Assembly (NCBI GenBank): GCA_025677825.1
Contig: JAIXMO010000021.1
Span: 62,001 to 126,000 of the forward strand
DNA: 64,000 bases
Source: Helicostylum pulchrum
Taxonomy: Eukaryota; Mucoromycota; Mucoromycetes; Mucorales; Mucoraceae
Direction of reading: 5' to 3'
Both the position numbers and the translations under genes were made by a program. This document shows, piece by piece, positions 32,613 through 44,910 of the stretch. A model generated the notes under the pieces. That model did no database searches. It was given only the letters and a program-made list of their open reading frames with translations, and was not told where the DNA came from. Position 1 is the first letter of the stretch. Each line of letters opens with the position of its first letter.

Positions 32613-34521
32613 TTAAATATTTAATTGGTATTTCATTGCAGGAGAAGCATCTGCTTCACTGATCCATTGTTTCAAAGTTTCGTAGACTTGGTCTTGGGTA
32701 TTCTTAATGAAATCAGATACAGTGTCACTAACAAAGAAATCCTGTAACAAAAAAAAAGGAGGCATTAGAATTAAAGAAAGTTGCATAATTTATATAATTT
32801 ACCCAGTGATGAACAGCTTCTGGTAAAACCACATAACGAGCGTCTTCCTTCCATTGAGAACGATCGGGTGCATCATCACTTTGAACACTAAGTGTACGCC
32901 AAGGATCCCACTCACCATCAATCCAAAACACGTGATCTAAACTTGTATGCCAACCTTCATACTCTCGATTAATTTCGCGCCAAATAGGTCTCTTGGGTAC
33001 TCCATGCTCGCCAAACATTAAAGGACATTGACGTTCAAACCAAGCCGTGTTTAATTTACGCGAGACAATAGTAGAATGCCAAATGGGGGGACCTGTTTGC
33101 CAGTAAGCATACTCTGTACAGACCTGCCATAACCAAGCCCGCGATTCGGAAGTGACGTCTTGGTACATCTTGCTTCTGGGATCATGTGTATCCATACATT
33201 CATTGACCGTTTCATCGTCATCACAAGCTTTCTTGATAGTATTCTTTGTGAAATTACCATACGCATTAACGTATTCATGAACAGTAGATAATCCTTCAAA
33301 GATGGAACAAAATTCTTCCTCGAATGGGTTAGAAGCAGGCGTCATTTCTTGCCATAATCCTAAAGGATAAGATAATACTATAAACATTGGTAGCGTTAGT
33401 AACAAAAAAAGAAAACAATATACAAATAAAACTTTTACATTCAGCAAAATCATCGTCGTGTTGCAAGTCTTGGGCACCAAATTTTCTTTTCAAATTAACT
33501 TTGTGCTTGTCAAAAGGACTGAATAAAATATGATCGACAAACAAAATAACAGAACGAATAGCATGAATACAGTGTTTTGGACCGTATTTACGAATAGGGT
33601 CGAAATACTGGTAGTAGTTATAACTCATTTGAACAGGTGCAGAGGAAGGAACGGCGGCGAATACAAGGTGAGGGTATTTTAGACGCATCCAAGCAGCAAG
33701 ATTGCCACTATAACTACCGCCATATACGATATATTTCGTTTCGGGAGCGGGAGGAAGTTCAACATTAAGGTTAGGTAACTTTTTAGGGTAACAAGTTAGT
33801 TTATTTGAAATCAAATAATTACACAGATACATGTATACCTTTAAGTCTTTGATAAATGATGCGATATCTTCTAAAGCTTGTTCGGTATTTAATGTTTGTA
33901 AAGAGTTTGCAGAAAAGTCCTATTTACAGCAGCAAAATAAAATAAAAATAAGTATTTTATCGTGTGAGATTTTTTTTTCTTTTTTCTTCTGGTGGAGGGC
34001 TTACGGGAGCAGGCATAGATGAACCATAAAATCTGTGTTCCATAACAATAATAATTCCTTCCAGTTGTTTGGCGAGCTCGGCCATAGTAGAGTTTATAAC
34101 GTAAAATGACCGGCTATCAGCAGGAGTTTCTCCGGCGTTATACACTAAAATAAAAATGTTTACCTTTTTGTTGTGCTTATTACGTCTCGATTTTACTTAC
34201 AGATAACAGGACCACCGGTCTTATAATGGTCGGTATTTGCCCAATATCTATGTTTAAAAGTACTGGTGTTTAACGAGAAATGATCAATAGGTTGATCGAA
34301 AAAGTAAGGGCCATATTTTTCAGGAACTTTTTCTTCTTCAGTTGTTACTTGAGTAGAGGCTTGATTTATTTGAATTTTTCTACGAGATTTTTTTTTAACG
34401 TTTATACAAAGTTAGAAAAAGAAAATATTTACTGTCGAATATGAGATCCGGGTCTATAAAATGCTGCATAAGCTAAATGGGATACACCCAACGCCAATAA
34501 CAGAGATAGATGAAATCTCAT
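32613..34521 (-). CDS. Secreted serine carboxypeptidase, family S28 (prolyl/Pro-X type)
   Basis: Seven exons (34521-34433, 34379-34201, 34144-34005, 33919-33839, 33778-33439, 33377-32803, 32741-32613) encode 510 aa. A signal peptide covers residues 1-19 (MRFHLSLLLALGVSHLAYA). Family S28 landmarks: FDQPIDHF, LYNAGETPADSRSF, IIIVMEHRFYGSS, the nucleophile motif YGGSYSGNLAAW (Ser about 186), GEWDPWRTL with the catalytic Asp, and EAVHHW with the catalytic His. Family members (human PRCP/DPP7, Aspergillus prolyl peptidase) cleave next to proline, often at acidic pH. It likely works in the secretory path, vacuole or outside the cell in peptide nutrition. The triad is complete and the protein is predicted active. 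Confidence 0.92.
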
Positions 34522-34665
34522 TTTTGTTTTAAAATAAAAAAAACAAAAAGAGAAAGGGAATACAACAATTGTTTCCAAAACCGACAATAAGTTCTTAAAA
34601 TGGTTTTTGGTTTCGGGGTTTTAAAATTAAGAACGCTATGGAGATTTATTTACATGTTATTTTTT

Positions 34666-35933
34666 TTACATAAACTTCCATTTGATAGGAATAGAACCGT
34701 GACTAAAGTCGCCAAGTTCTTCATAAGCTACATATATAAGGTGAAAAAAAAAGAGTCGGTCAAAAAATATATAAAATATGTTTTTTCTTTTCATTTACCT
34801 GCGGGACTAAGATCAAGGCCACCAGACTCGCATGTCTTACAGCTATCTACAACAGTAACGGTAATAGTTTTACCATTGGGACCAACCACTTCAATTTCCT
34901 TCCCACAGTTTTGATTGCTGCTGTTACTATCACCCATTTGTTCAGCATTGAGTGCAGCAACCATCTCCGTATTCCTATGTTGTTTTCCACAAGTTCCAGT
35001 TCGAGTTTCCAAATCATAGAAAGTACCAGTACCGTGGAAATAACCATCTTGGGGTTCTGCTCCGGCAAGACGCATACCGCCTGCAAATCCTGCATTTGAT
35101 TTAGCGCCATCTCGGTAAGCATTATACTTTTGGGTGGTTCGGTAGTTATTATCAGGCTGGTTGTTATCGCTGTCTTGGTTACCATAATTATTACCTTGGT
35201 TATAGCTGTTACTACCTTGGTTATTACCACCGTAATTGTTACTGCCTTGGTTGTTACCACCTTGATTATTACCACCATAGTTATTACTACCTTGGTTATT
35301 GCCGTAGTTACTGTTACCTTGGTTGCCGCCATAGTTGTTACTACCTTGGTTGTAATCACCTTGATTGCGGTTACCGTAGCTACTTTCGTATTGATCATTA
35401 TTATTTTGCTGATTATTATTATTATTATTGGGGTCAGTGCTACTCATACGATTATTGCCGCTATTGCCATTGCCGGAGACATGGTTATCTCTACTGCCAT
35501 CTATAGGAAACTTAAGATATCCCTTTTCATCAACCTCAGCGACCTTGTGCTTTTTGGACTTGGTCTCTGCCCAATTGATACTACCGTCTTGGTTATAGAT
35601 AAGCGATCCCTTTCTTTCATTGCTGTCATAGTTTGCTCGGTAAGGACGTCTGTCATTGTAATCGGTAGGAGCATCCTCACCGTAGGAATGACGTTGAGGC
35701 CCTTCATATAAGCTATTTCTACCTCTCGAGTATCCTGTCAATGACACAACAACAACAACAACAAAATTTAGCGGTGTATTTTATCAATTGCAATGTAATA
35801 TATTACCTGAATCGGAAAAATCAGCTACAGCCAAGTCGGGATGATGACTATAATACAAATCATTAGGAAAAGTAGTTGTGGTAGCGGAACCGAGTAATGC
35901 CAAAGCACAAATTGCAGTTAATACACCTTTCAT
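34666..35933 (-). CDS. Secreted barwin/expansin-like (DPBB) protein with Asn-Gly repeat linker
   Basis: Three exons (35933-35807, 35734-34799, 34727-34666) give 374 aa. A signal peptide ends around ATTTTT (residue 20). The middle (about 120-240) is low complexity: NQGSNNYGGN-type units repeated about eight times, beginning after a run of Asn and Gln. The C-terminal 120 residues form a double-psi beta-barrel of the barwin/expansin N-domain kind: HGTGTFYDLETRTGTCGK, MVAALNAEQMG, NCGKEIEV, VTVVDSC, GGLDLSPAAYEELG and IPIKWKFM at the end. The last intron lies within LDLSPA-AYEEL. Relatives are loosening, plant-defence-like or protease-inhibitor proteins of the cell surface; no enzymatic residues can be assigned. 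It is divergently paired with the cyclin gene across 335 bp. Confidence 0.85.
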
Positions 35934-36268
35934 ATTTAAAGAATTACAACAAAAAAATATAAAGAAGAAATTTTCACTTTTTTCGAGATAAGTTCAAGGG
36001 AAAGATGAATTAGTTTCAGAGGGTCTCATAAGGTTAATTTTAATCCAAGGGTTGTAAAAAAGTTAACATGGGATTCACATTTTTTTTTTTATGAATAAGA
36101 TCGACAATGCGGTTTAAACAATAAAACGGATAATTTAATTTTCCGTATTGGTCTCTTTACACACTCTGACTGGACAAAACCTGTCTGAATCGAAATAAGA
36201 ATATAAAATCCTTTTTTTTATTATTATTTTCAGTTTTTTTTTGGTTTAATTGCTATAACAATACAACA
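35934..36268. promoter_or_regulatory. Shared divergent promoter, barwin-like gene and cyclin
   Basis: 335 bp separate two divergent start codons. T-rich tracts lie close to the cyclin ATG (36210-36242) and A-rich ones close to the barwin-like ATG. No specific factor site is claimed. Confidence 0.5.
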
Positions 36269-37531
36269 ATGTCAAGTCAGGTAACTTTTACTATTTTATC
36301 AGCCTTTTTTATGCCTGGATTTTTATATTTATTTATTATTTGCACTTGTATTGCTTTACCTTAAAAAAAAAAAAAAAATGAAAAACTCATTTTCTTTCTT
36401 TCTCATTTGATTTCAACTGTAATTTAGTGGTTTATGCACAAGGAAGATAGTAAAAACACACCTTCTATATTAAACGGTATGCGTTATGAGGAAGAATTAC
36501 TGTATCGAATGCGAGGTGTTTGCTTAATACAGATTGTCGGATACCGATTAGAATTGTAAGTAACATCCTCCCCTTTTTTTTTGATCTAATCTCAGTAACC
36601 ATTTCTTAGACCTGTACATACAGTTGCAACAGCTTCTACACTATATCATCGTTTTTTTACACGCAAATCTTTTTATGACTATAAATATACGGTATACTAT
36701 TTTATTTTATTTTTAAAGAAAATCAAAAAGTATATTTACTTTTTTATATGTAAATAGAGAATAGCGCAAGCGTGCTTATTTATAGCATGTAAAAGTGATG
36801 AATCCTCTCGTAGAGCACAAGATATCGCAAAGTCTTGGACATATAAACCAAAAGAAACTAGAAGTGAAAAGGCAATTGTAAGTGACCGAAAAAAAAAAGG
36901 AGTAGAAGAAATGTCATTTATATTAATTTTTTTATGGGGGTTAAGGCGAAATTTATTTCAGATTTACTGTATAATGAATTATTAGTATTAGAAGTAGTAT
37001 GTTTTGACATGTCATTTGAGCATCCGTATTATGATATGTTGGAATTTGTAAAAGAAGTTGGCAGTAAGTATATACATGTATATATTATAATAATGTAACG
37101 AGAGAAAGAGAGAAAGAGAGAAAATAACCCAAGTATGGTACTCTAGTACCAAATGAAATTGCAACAGCAGCATTAGCGTTTATCAATGACAGGTATAATA
37201 CATATACATATATAAAGTATGATGCGACAAATTGATTAACAAGTAAAAAAAAGTTTTCGATTACCGTTAAATCTATGGTATGAACCAAAAGCAATAGCAG
37301 CAACTGCTTTGGTTATGGGGTATCAAACAAGCGGTACTAAGCTTCCTAGCGATACAAATACAAATTGGACACAGTACTTACAAGAGAATAGTGAATTAAT
37401 TGGAGGTAATAAAGTTGATCGTACTTTTTCTCCCTTCTTTTTTAAACGTGTTAACATTTCTTTATAATATAGAAATAGCTGTATCCATCATGGAAGTGTA
37501 CAAACTGCCAAAATATACAGAGAAAAAATAG
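36269..37531 (+). CDS. Cyclin K/T/L-like transcriptional cyclin
   Basis: Eight exons (36269-36280, 36428-36555, 36610-36691, 36758-36877, 36946-37063, 37147-37192, 37254-37405, 37473-37531) join to 238 aa. The cyclin box begins WFMHKEDSKNTPSILNGM and continues RYEEELLYRMRGVCLIQ, THTVATASTLYHRFF with THT read as HT, and QACLFIACKSDESSRRAQDI. The second repeat includes DMSFEHPYYDMLEFVKEVG, NEIATAALAFINDS and NLWYEPKAIAATALV. The xxTPS start and the FxHPY motif of the second fold point to the CDK9/CDK12-type partners (cyclin K/T, yeast Ctk2/Bur2) rather than mitotic cyclins. The likely role is activating a Pol II CTD kinase. It is short and lacks a C-terminal tail. Exon 5 uses a TTAAG acceptor, the weakest junction in the model. 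Confidence 0.82.
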
Positions 37532-37652
37532 AAATAATGTGACGTGTGTTATACAATTGCTTCGCGTATTTTTTTTTTTTTCCTTTCCTTTTTTTTTTAA
37601 ATTGTTGTACATATAAAAAAAGAAATATATATACGTATTATATAATAAAAAG

Positions 37653-38344
37653 ATGTCTTCACAACAACCTGGAGATCAACAACAACCACAGTACGTCCAA
37701 GTACCTGCTGAAGGTATTACACCTCAGCAACAACAAGTGCCTGCTAGTTTGACTTCAGTTACTTCTGCTAATACGAGCAATTATCCCGCTTTTGATTTGG
37801 GAAAGTTCTGGAGTGAACAAATGCATTTAGCTGACATGTTTGAATCCGATTTCAAGAACCATCCTTTACCATTAGCAAGAATTAAAAAGGTTATGAAGAC
37901 TGACCAAGAAGTCAAGGTTTGATTTTATTTTATAATGTTTTTTTTTTTTTTTCCATTGATAACATTTTTTTTTATGACGCGATAGATGATTAGTGCCGAG
38001 GTAAAAAATAAAATAAAAAATAAAGATGAAGGTATTTAAAATGTTGACGTTTTTTTTTTTTTGTTAGGCTCCTGTTTTATTTGCCAAGGGTTGTGAAATA
38101 TTTATTACAGAATTAACAAAGCGTGCCTGGTAAGACATATACATATAAAGAAAAAATAAGGGAACGAAATAATAACGGGGTTGGTAGGGTTCATGCTGAA
38201 GAAAATAAGAGACGTACTTTACAGAGATCGGACATTGCTACCGCCATTTCTAAAACGGACATGTGTGATTTTTTAATTGATATTGTGCCAAGAGAAGAAG
38301 CTGTAAAGAGTCAAAGTGTACCTTTTGACCAACAACAACAGCAA

Positions 38345-38376
<32 letters not shown>

Positions 38377-38623
38377 ACAACCAGAGTATAGTAGTTATTA
38401 TGCCCAAGGTGCCGTTGCTCAATATGCTCCCCAACAAGCTATGGATACGAGCACAGCTTATTATCCTCAATTGACAGCTGAACAAATGCAACAGTATCAG
38501 CTTCAGCTTCAACAATTTGCTCAACAACAAGCGCAACAACAGGCTCAACACCCTTACCCTCCTCATAGTGCCGAATCATCTACAAGCCAAACGAATACTT
38601 CTACTAAAACCGAGCAACAATAA
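37653..38623 (+). CDS. HAP5: NF-Y/CCAAT-binding factor subunit C (HAP5 homologue)
   Basis: Four exons (37653-37916, 37986-38000, 38068-38129, 38188-38623) encode 258 aa. The histone-fold core is canonical: [71 protein letters not shown]. The 15-bp exon 2 supplies exactly MISAE, which the family requires. The N-tail is Gln-rich and the C-tail has an 18-20 residue polyGln tract encoded by mixed CAA/CAG, followed by Gln/Ala-rich activation-type sequence. It acts with NF-YA and NF-YB at CCAAT boxes. It lies 121 bp downstream of the cyclin stop and its 3' end is 96 bp from the convergent eIF4A stop. Confidence 0.95.
38328..38384 (+). repeat. CAA/CAG repeat encoding polyglutamine
   Basis: A run of CAA and CAG codons in the NF-YC C-terminal tail coding for an uninterrupted Gln stretch of about 18-20 residues. 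Mixed codons should stabilise it against slippage. Confidence 0.85.
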
Positions 38624-38719
38624 AATATGAATATGAATAACTTTCTTATATTATATAAATATTTTTATTTTTTTAAAGTGGAAAAAAAAAGTGTGATTTT
38701 TGTGTTTTAATAATATTAT

Positions 38720-40222
38720 TTAAATGAGATCAGCAACGTTCATGGGCATTTCATCAATTTGAGTGTTGTAAAATTGTTCGATATCTCTCATGGCACGGAC
38801 ATCATCACCGGAAACAAAATTGATAGCAACACCCTTACGACCGAAACGACCACCACGACCGATACGATGAATATAGTTTTCACGGTTAGAGGGTAAATCG
38901 TAGTTGATAACTAAAGAAACTTGTTGAACATCAATACCACGAGCTAATAAATCAGTGGTAATAAGAACACGAGAAGAACCGGAACGGAATTCCTTCATAA
39001 TGACATCACGTTGAGCTTGATCCATATCACCATGCATGGCAGAAACAGTGAACTCACGAGCTTGAAGCTTATCAGTTAACCAATCAACCTTTCTACGGGT
39101 GTTACAGAAAATAACAGCTTGAGTGATAGTGACAGTTTCATATAAATCACACAAAGTATCTAATTTCCATTCTTCTTTATCAACAGCAATATAGAATTGC
39201 TTGATACCTTCCAAAGTTAATTCATCACGCTTAACTAAAATTCTAATAGGATCTCTCATGAACTTCTTGGTGACTTCCAAGACTTCAGAGGGCATAGTAG
39301 CAGACAAAAGGACAACTTGAGTAGTTTCAGGCATCAATTGGAAAACATCATAAATTTGATCCTTGAAACCACGAGACAACATCTCATCAGCTTCATCTAA
39401 AACGAACATCTTCATGGACTTGGTGTTGAAAGCACGACGGTTTTGGATCATATCGAAAACACGACCGGGAGTACCAACAACAACTTGGACACCAGATTGA
39501 AGAGTGGCAATATCGTCACGGACATTGGTACCACCAATACAGGCATGAGACTTAATACCCATGAAATCACCAAGAGCTAAAACAACCTTTTGGATTTGGA
39601 GAGCTAATTCTCTGGTAGGAGCAAGGATCAAAGCTTGAGGTTCCTTAAGGTCAACATCAATAGATTGAAGAACAGAGATGGAGAAAGTGGCAGTTTTACC
39701 AGTACCGGATTGGGCTTGAGCAATAACATCGTGACCCTTGATGACAGGCATAATAGCACGTTGTTGAATAGCAGAAGGACGTTCGAAACTATTGGTTTTT
39801 TTTATAACATGTTTAGTTCCTTTTCTTTCTTCTTTAAAAAACGCCCCCTTTATTTCTTTTCTTTTTTTTTACAAAAGAAAAATAATAACCCTTTTCTTTT
39901 TTTGTTTCAACTTACCCATAAGCATAAACACCACGGAGAAGTTCGGCCTTAAGGTTCATGTTATCAAAGTTATCGACAACTTCATCCCAGTTGGACTATA
40001 ACATGTCGAATAAAAAAAAAAAACAGAAAAAAAAATTTTTAGTTAAAAAATTTTTCGTTATATTATTATTTTTTAGTGTATTTTATTTTACCTCAATTTC
40101 GGCATCTTGGATTTCTTGCAAAGGTTCGTTACTATTAGTAGTAAAAAAAAAAAAGTTAGTTGATTAAGATACAAGCAAACTACTTGATTACGGTTTTGTT
40201 TGAGTTATATACTTTACCTCAT
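38720..40222 (-). CDS. TIF1: Translation initiation factor eIF4A (DEAD-box RNA helicase)
   Basis: Four exons (40222-40218, 40131-40092, 39995-39916, 39788-38720) give 397 aa, the standard eIF4A size. The Q-motif region reads [19 protein letters not shown]. Motif I is AQSGTGKT, Ia PTRELA, Ib [48 protein letters not shown] and [10 protein letters not shown]. It ends in NVADLI as eIF4A does. It unwinds mRNA 5' leaders within eIF4F. Odd: the first coding exon is only 5 nt (ATGAG), followed by a 40-nt exon. C-rich third codon positions match a highly expressed gene. Confidence 0.96.
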
Positions 40223-40413
40223 TTTATAAAGTTCTTTTTTTAAGGAAAGAAGAAAAAAAAAAAAAAAGAAAAAAATTTAAAAAATATTGTCAAGGGGTTT
40301 CAAGTAAAAAAATATAGTCACGTCACAAAAAAAAAAAAAAAAAGTGGCAAGTGGGGCCAAAGCGAGAGAAATAAGCCGCTTTTTTTCTGGTTTCAAAAAA
40401 GAGAGACTGGGTT

Positions 40414-41351
40414 TTATTTTTTCGGTTTAGCAACAATATAACAAGTTGTACCAAAGTGATATCTTGACACTTGTTCAATCTCAAGCTTTTCTTTTACTCT
40501 TTCATCTTCAAATAAACCCATAATGTCTCTGTTCCACCAACATCCCCATTGCTTTACGTGTTTATCCAAATTGGTATCTAATAATCGATTTAACCAGTCA
40601 TAATGTGATCTACCGTGTTCTAACAACAATACTCGAGACTCTGTTGATTTACACTGATCTGCTAATTGAACCAGTGCCTCTACTGGGTCCTGACAAGAAC
40701 ACAGTCCAAACGTATCTACAATCGTATCATACTTTTTACTCTGCTTTTCTTCTACACTAGCAGTCTCAAAGAACGCATGATGAAATTTATCTCTGTAAGA
40801 TTCAAACTTTTCTTTTGCTTGATCCAACATGGGTTCGTGACGATCTGTAAATGTTGCTGAAGCCACCTGATCTGGTTTATAATAAGAGAAGTTACGTCCT
40901 GTACCTGTTGATACCTCTAATACATCACCCTAAATTTCCCCTTTTTTTATTAGTCGAGTTTTGTGTTTCAGACTAATCATTAACATAATACCTTTGCTTT
41001 TCCAATCAACCACCTTCTTAATAAACCCATACCCATAATAATTTCATCCCAGTTAATTTCATCGTCGTATTTGTTTGCTACGTTAGCCCATACGCCACTT
41101 GTATCAAAACTCTTTGGTGTTACAGTCGGGTCCTCTGGTCCGTTACCTGCAATCATATCATTCGTATCGTTCTTACTTTTAAACACCAACATACTGACAT
41201 ACGTGGCTGTAACATAAAGTAGAGTACCACCCATTAAAATAGGTGCCAACCTGGGTCCAGATTTTGGTGGAGGTGGTGGAGGTGGTGGGGTATAAATCGG
41301 TTTATATTTTAAACCATGAGTTGCTTTATGCAATGCTTTTCGTGTCGACAT
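40414..41351 (-). CDS. Oms1-like SAM-dependent methyltransferase, membrane-anchored
   Basis: Two exons (41351-40992, 40929-40414) encode 291 aa. The N-terminus is basic with a run of eight prolines (residues 22-29), then one hydrophobic segment (APILMGGTLLYVTATYVSMLVF, about 36-57), like an inner-membrane mitochondrial anchor. The methyltransferase_11 fold follows: motif I DVLEVSTGTGRNFSYY at about residue 122, then DRHEPMLDQA, the DTIVDTFGLCSC acidic motif and LLLEHGRSHYDWLN. This layout matches yeast Oms1 and relatives, mitochondrial methyltransferase-like proteins linked to respiratory complex maintenance. The substrate is unknown. Confidence 0.8.
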
Positions 41352-41620
41352 GGTAAAAAAAAAATAGTTTAAAAAAAAAGTTTTTTTTTTTTACCCCTAC
41401 ATATTATAAAAATATGTAACCCAGCTTACTTATCCAATCATGTGTGTTTATGCATTTTTGTGTTTAAGGAGACTGTGGTTTTCCTTTTTCTGGCAACATC
41501 CGTAGCTATTCGTGGAAATGGTATTAATATGCAAAAGAATGCTTATAAAAATAGAATAAGAGAAGCTTTTATACGGGTTTCTTTTTTTTCTTTTTGTTTT
41601 AATTTTTCTGTGATAAAAAC
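41352..41620. promoter_or_regulatory. Shared divergent promoter, methyltransferase and P450
   Basis: 269 bp between divergent start codons. It contains a T10 tract near the methyltransferase side and a TATAAAAATA-like stretch at 41545-41556, about 70 bp before the P450 ATG, which is a fair TATA candidate. Confidence 0.5.
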
Positions 41621-43575
41621 ATGCCAGAGTTAAAATTGAATGCTGGAACAGGTATTGTAGCTGCATTATCAACTGTTGGAGCCATTACTGGATTACTCGC
41701 TATCAAGTATAATGATCGCGCGTTGTTTGATGAAAAGCGCGAAGGCATACCGTCTCCCAAAGGCGTGCCAATCTTGGGTAATTTGCTTAATATATCGAGA
41801 AATAAGCACCGTTATTTTGAGTATTTGCTGGAAGTGTATGAGCAATTGGATACATTGACCTTGTAAGTACACGGTATTTATTAACCCGTACATATTGTTT
41901 ATCGTTTCTTTTTTTGTGTGTAGCCGATCTTCTTCGCTTGGAATTCCTAGTAATATTACTACTGTAGATCCTAAAAATATTGAATATATACTTAAAGGTA
42001 AAAAAGATAAATATCTATATATAAAATACGTTCTCAATACCTTTATATAATAGATAACTTTAATAACTATATCAAGAGTCAAAACTTTCGTCGCGTCTTC
42101 TTTGATTTCTTTGGTGACGGCATCTTTAATACAGATGGCGAAAGTTGGCGATTGCAGCGAAGAACTTCCTCTCAAATCTTTCACGTAAAAAACTTTCAAA
42201 CGGCGTTCACAAGGTAAAATAGAGTGTAGCAAATGATACTTTGCATCGATTACATACTTATTTATGCATAATAGAGTATTTATTGATCATGCTGACGTTA
42301 TTTGTGACCAAATTTTTGATCCCGCCGTTGAAAACTCTCAAGTACTTGACTTTCATAACCTTATGCTTCGATATACAATGGATACCTTTGTAGAGTAAGT
42401 TTTGTGTGTGTGTGTGTGCGTGCGAATAACTACTTGTATTTATAATATACTCACCCCTTTTTTTAAAAATAGAATTGCATTTGGCGTAAAATTAAACTCG
42501 TTACTAAAGCGAGTAGATTTTTCAGAATCATTTGACGTACTGCAGCTAGATAACTACTCTCGCATTATCTTTCCATTCCACTCCATCACTCGAAAGTTTC
42601 AAGATACGTTTGGCAAACAAAAGACTATTAAACAACATTTACAGACAATTGATGATTTTGTGTACGGAATCATTCGTCAGCGTCGTCTTGAAAAGGAGCA
42701 AAATCCGGATCTGTTTACGAAATCAGATGATTACAAGACTGATTTATTGTTTCGGTTTATGAAGTCTGAGTCTGTTACAGGCGAATTGTATACAGATACT
42801 CAGTTACGTGATACCATGTTAAACATGTTGATTGCTGGTCGTGATACATCCGCTCAAACCCTATCTTGGTTCTTTTATTGTTTAATGAAATACCCAGAAG
42901 TAGAGGGTAAGTTGTTACAAGAGATTGAAACGTTTATTCCCGATGGTATTGAAGAGGATACAGTGAAAGTATATGAGGCCATTCAAAAAATGAAATACTC
43001 TCATGCTGTGTAAGTCATATAATGACATATAAAAAATCATTACACTTCTTGAAACTTATCTTTATATATGTAGCCTTTATGAAGTGCTTCGTATGTATCC
43101 ATCCGTACCTAGTAACAGAAGACAAGCATTACAAGACGATATTTTGCCCGATGGCACACATGTGAAAAAGGGTGATGAAGTTGTATTTCAACCGTTTTGT
43201 CAAGGTAGACATGAAAAGGTATGGGGATCCGATGCCAAACAGTTTAAACCAGAACGTTGGCTTTCAGAAGAAGGTAACTTGGTTCGACCAGAGTCTGGAA
43301 AATTCGTTGTATTTCATATGGGTCCTAGAATATGCTTAGGTAAAATATACATTATATATTACTTTTTTGTTTAAGAGTCATACTAAATATAACTAGGTCA
43401 AAGTATGGCTACATTGGAAGTCTTGTTAGCAATGTCCTTACTTTTAAAGAAATACAAGTTCACAAGAGTACCTGGCCATATAGTAGAGTTCTCCAATCAG
43501 GTTACTCTATCCATGAAGGATGGTATGAAAGTAACTGTTGAAAAACGCACCAAAACAGCTATGCATCGCGTATAG
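41621..43575 (+). CDS. Cytochrome P450 monooxygenase
   Basis: Seven exons (41621-41862, 41924-41997, 42054-42213, 42275-42394, 42473-43009, 43074-43339, 43397-43575) give 525 aa. An N-terminal membrane anchor (GIVAALSTVGAITGLLAIKY) precedes a Pro-rich hinge (GIPSPKGVPILGN). The I-helix reads AGRDTSAQ, the K-helix ExxR is EVLR, the PERW motif is present, and the heme loop FVVFHMGPRICLG has the axial Cys near residue 465. The general look (IAFGVKLNSL, CLGQSMATLEV) resembles fatty-acid hydroxylase-like clans such as CYP52/CYP86/CYP704 and the Mucorales CYP509 group. It is bound to the ER and works with a P450 reductase. The substrate cannot be told from sequence. Confidence 0.93.
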
Positions 43576-44910
43576 GATGCGTAGTTAGTTACTTCTTTTT
43601 TATATTCTTTTTTTTTGTTATAAATATTTTTATTCTCAATCATTGTGCACGTATAATTTTTTTTTGAATCAGTTTACATTACTTAATAGTTTTCTCATTT
43701 TTAGCAACAATAGAAATGCTATTGACAGTGTTAAGTGGTACGATAGGTAATCAATTTTCATTTTTTGGGGGTCAACCCCTTTTTCATTTTTGTGATTTTT
43801 TTACAGCTACTCCTGATCCAATTTGCCGATTTTTATGGATCGTATAATGCAAAAGCTGAAACAGTAATCACTGTTTTAGACCTTTTTTTTTTTGGGTAAA
43901 AAAACACATTTTTTCGTGTAACCTCATGTGACGATTTTCAGAATTTCGCGATTACGTAAAACATGATGTTTTATTACCGCGTTTGATTATAACATTGAAT
44001 GTGGATATTAGAAACTATATATCGGACGTTCATAAATGAAAGTGCTACATCCAAAATTGAGCGAGAAAACGCGCTTTAAAGAAATCACCATTTTAAGGAT
44101 CGCTCAACTAATAAAAAAACGTCTAAAAATATACTTTTAGATGGATTAGATGCGCCTAAAAGAGCGCTTTATTATAATTGTTTTTTCCACAAATAAAGTC
44201 AAAGTAAATCTCGAGAAATTAAAAAATAGCCATCAAAACACAAAAGGGGTTGATCAAAATGAGCAAAAAAGCCAAAAATGACCAACCAAAAAAAAAAGTA
44301 GAAAAAATCGAGAAAAATATAAAACAAAAAGCAGTTTTCAATAATTGATATTAAAGACAACATCATAAGGACTAACTTTTAATAAGTAAATTGGGGAAAA
44401 GAATTATTTCCTGAAGTTTTATCATACAACGAAAACAGCTTATTTCGATCACTGCCAAAATGACCTTTTTTAGAAGTCATTTCTAAACATTAGGGTGCTT
44501 CATCTAGAGATTAAGTTTCTCAAAAACACCCGTTTTACAAACAATGATGTATTGTAATAATTTTAATGTACAAAAAAATATGATGCGTATCTTTTTCTGC
44601 AGGAGCTCATCATAGAACATAGCATTTTTTTGGCTCTATTTAGTGGTTTTATGATACCAGATCTATCTATAAATCTATAATAATGCTTAAGCAAGACTTT
44701 GAACCAAAGTATTTAATCTTTGCATGTTAAGACTGAAACTTGTCTTTTAAATAAAGTGACTTAAACATTATCGCCCAATAAAAGTATACGGTAACGGAGA
44801 ATTACAGTTACCGTGTTCAGTCTTACATTTTTGGTATTTAACTCGCGAAGTCAAAGACATTTACAATTATAACCTTTTTATCCTCTATAGAACACCTTTT
44901 CTCTTTCAAA
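43576..44910. other. Gene-free region with inverted repeats (possible MITE)
   Basis: No coding potential. It contains inverted TCAACCCCTTTT motifs (43772-43783 and, reversed, 44242-44253), an internal palindromic pair TTGAGCGA/TCGCTCAA (44057-44064, 44100-44107) and further short palindromes such as CTAAAA...TTTTAG around 44125-44142. This is the texture of a small non-autonomous DNA element, but no target-site duplication was identified. Confidence 0.4.

Noticed and set aside
35130..35711. 193-codon Val/Ile/Thr-rich plus-strand frame opposite the barwin-like gene
   Set aside because: Antisense shadow of the Asn/Gly repeats; the minus strand has a signal peptide and a DPBB domain.
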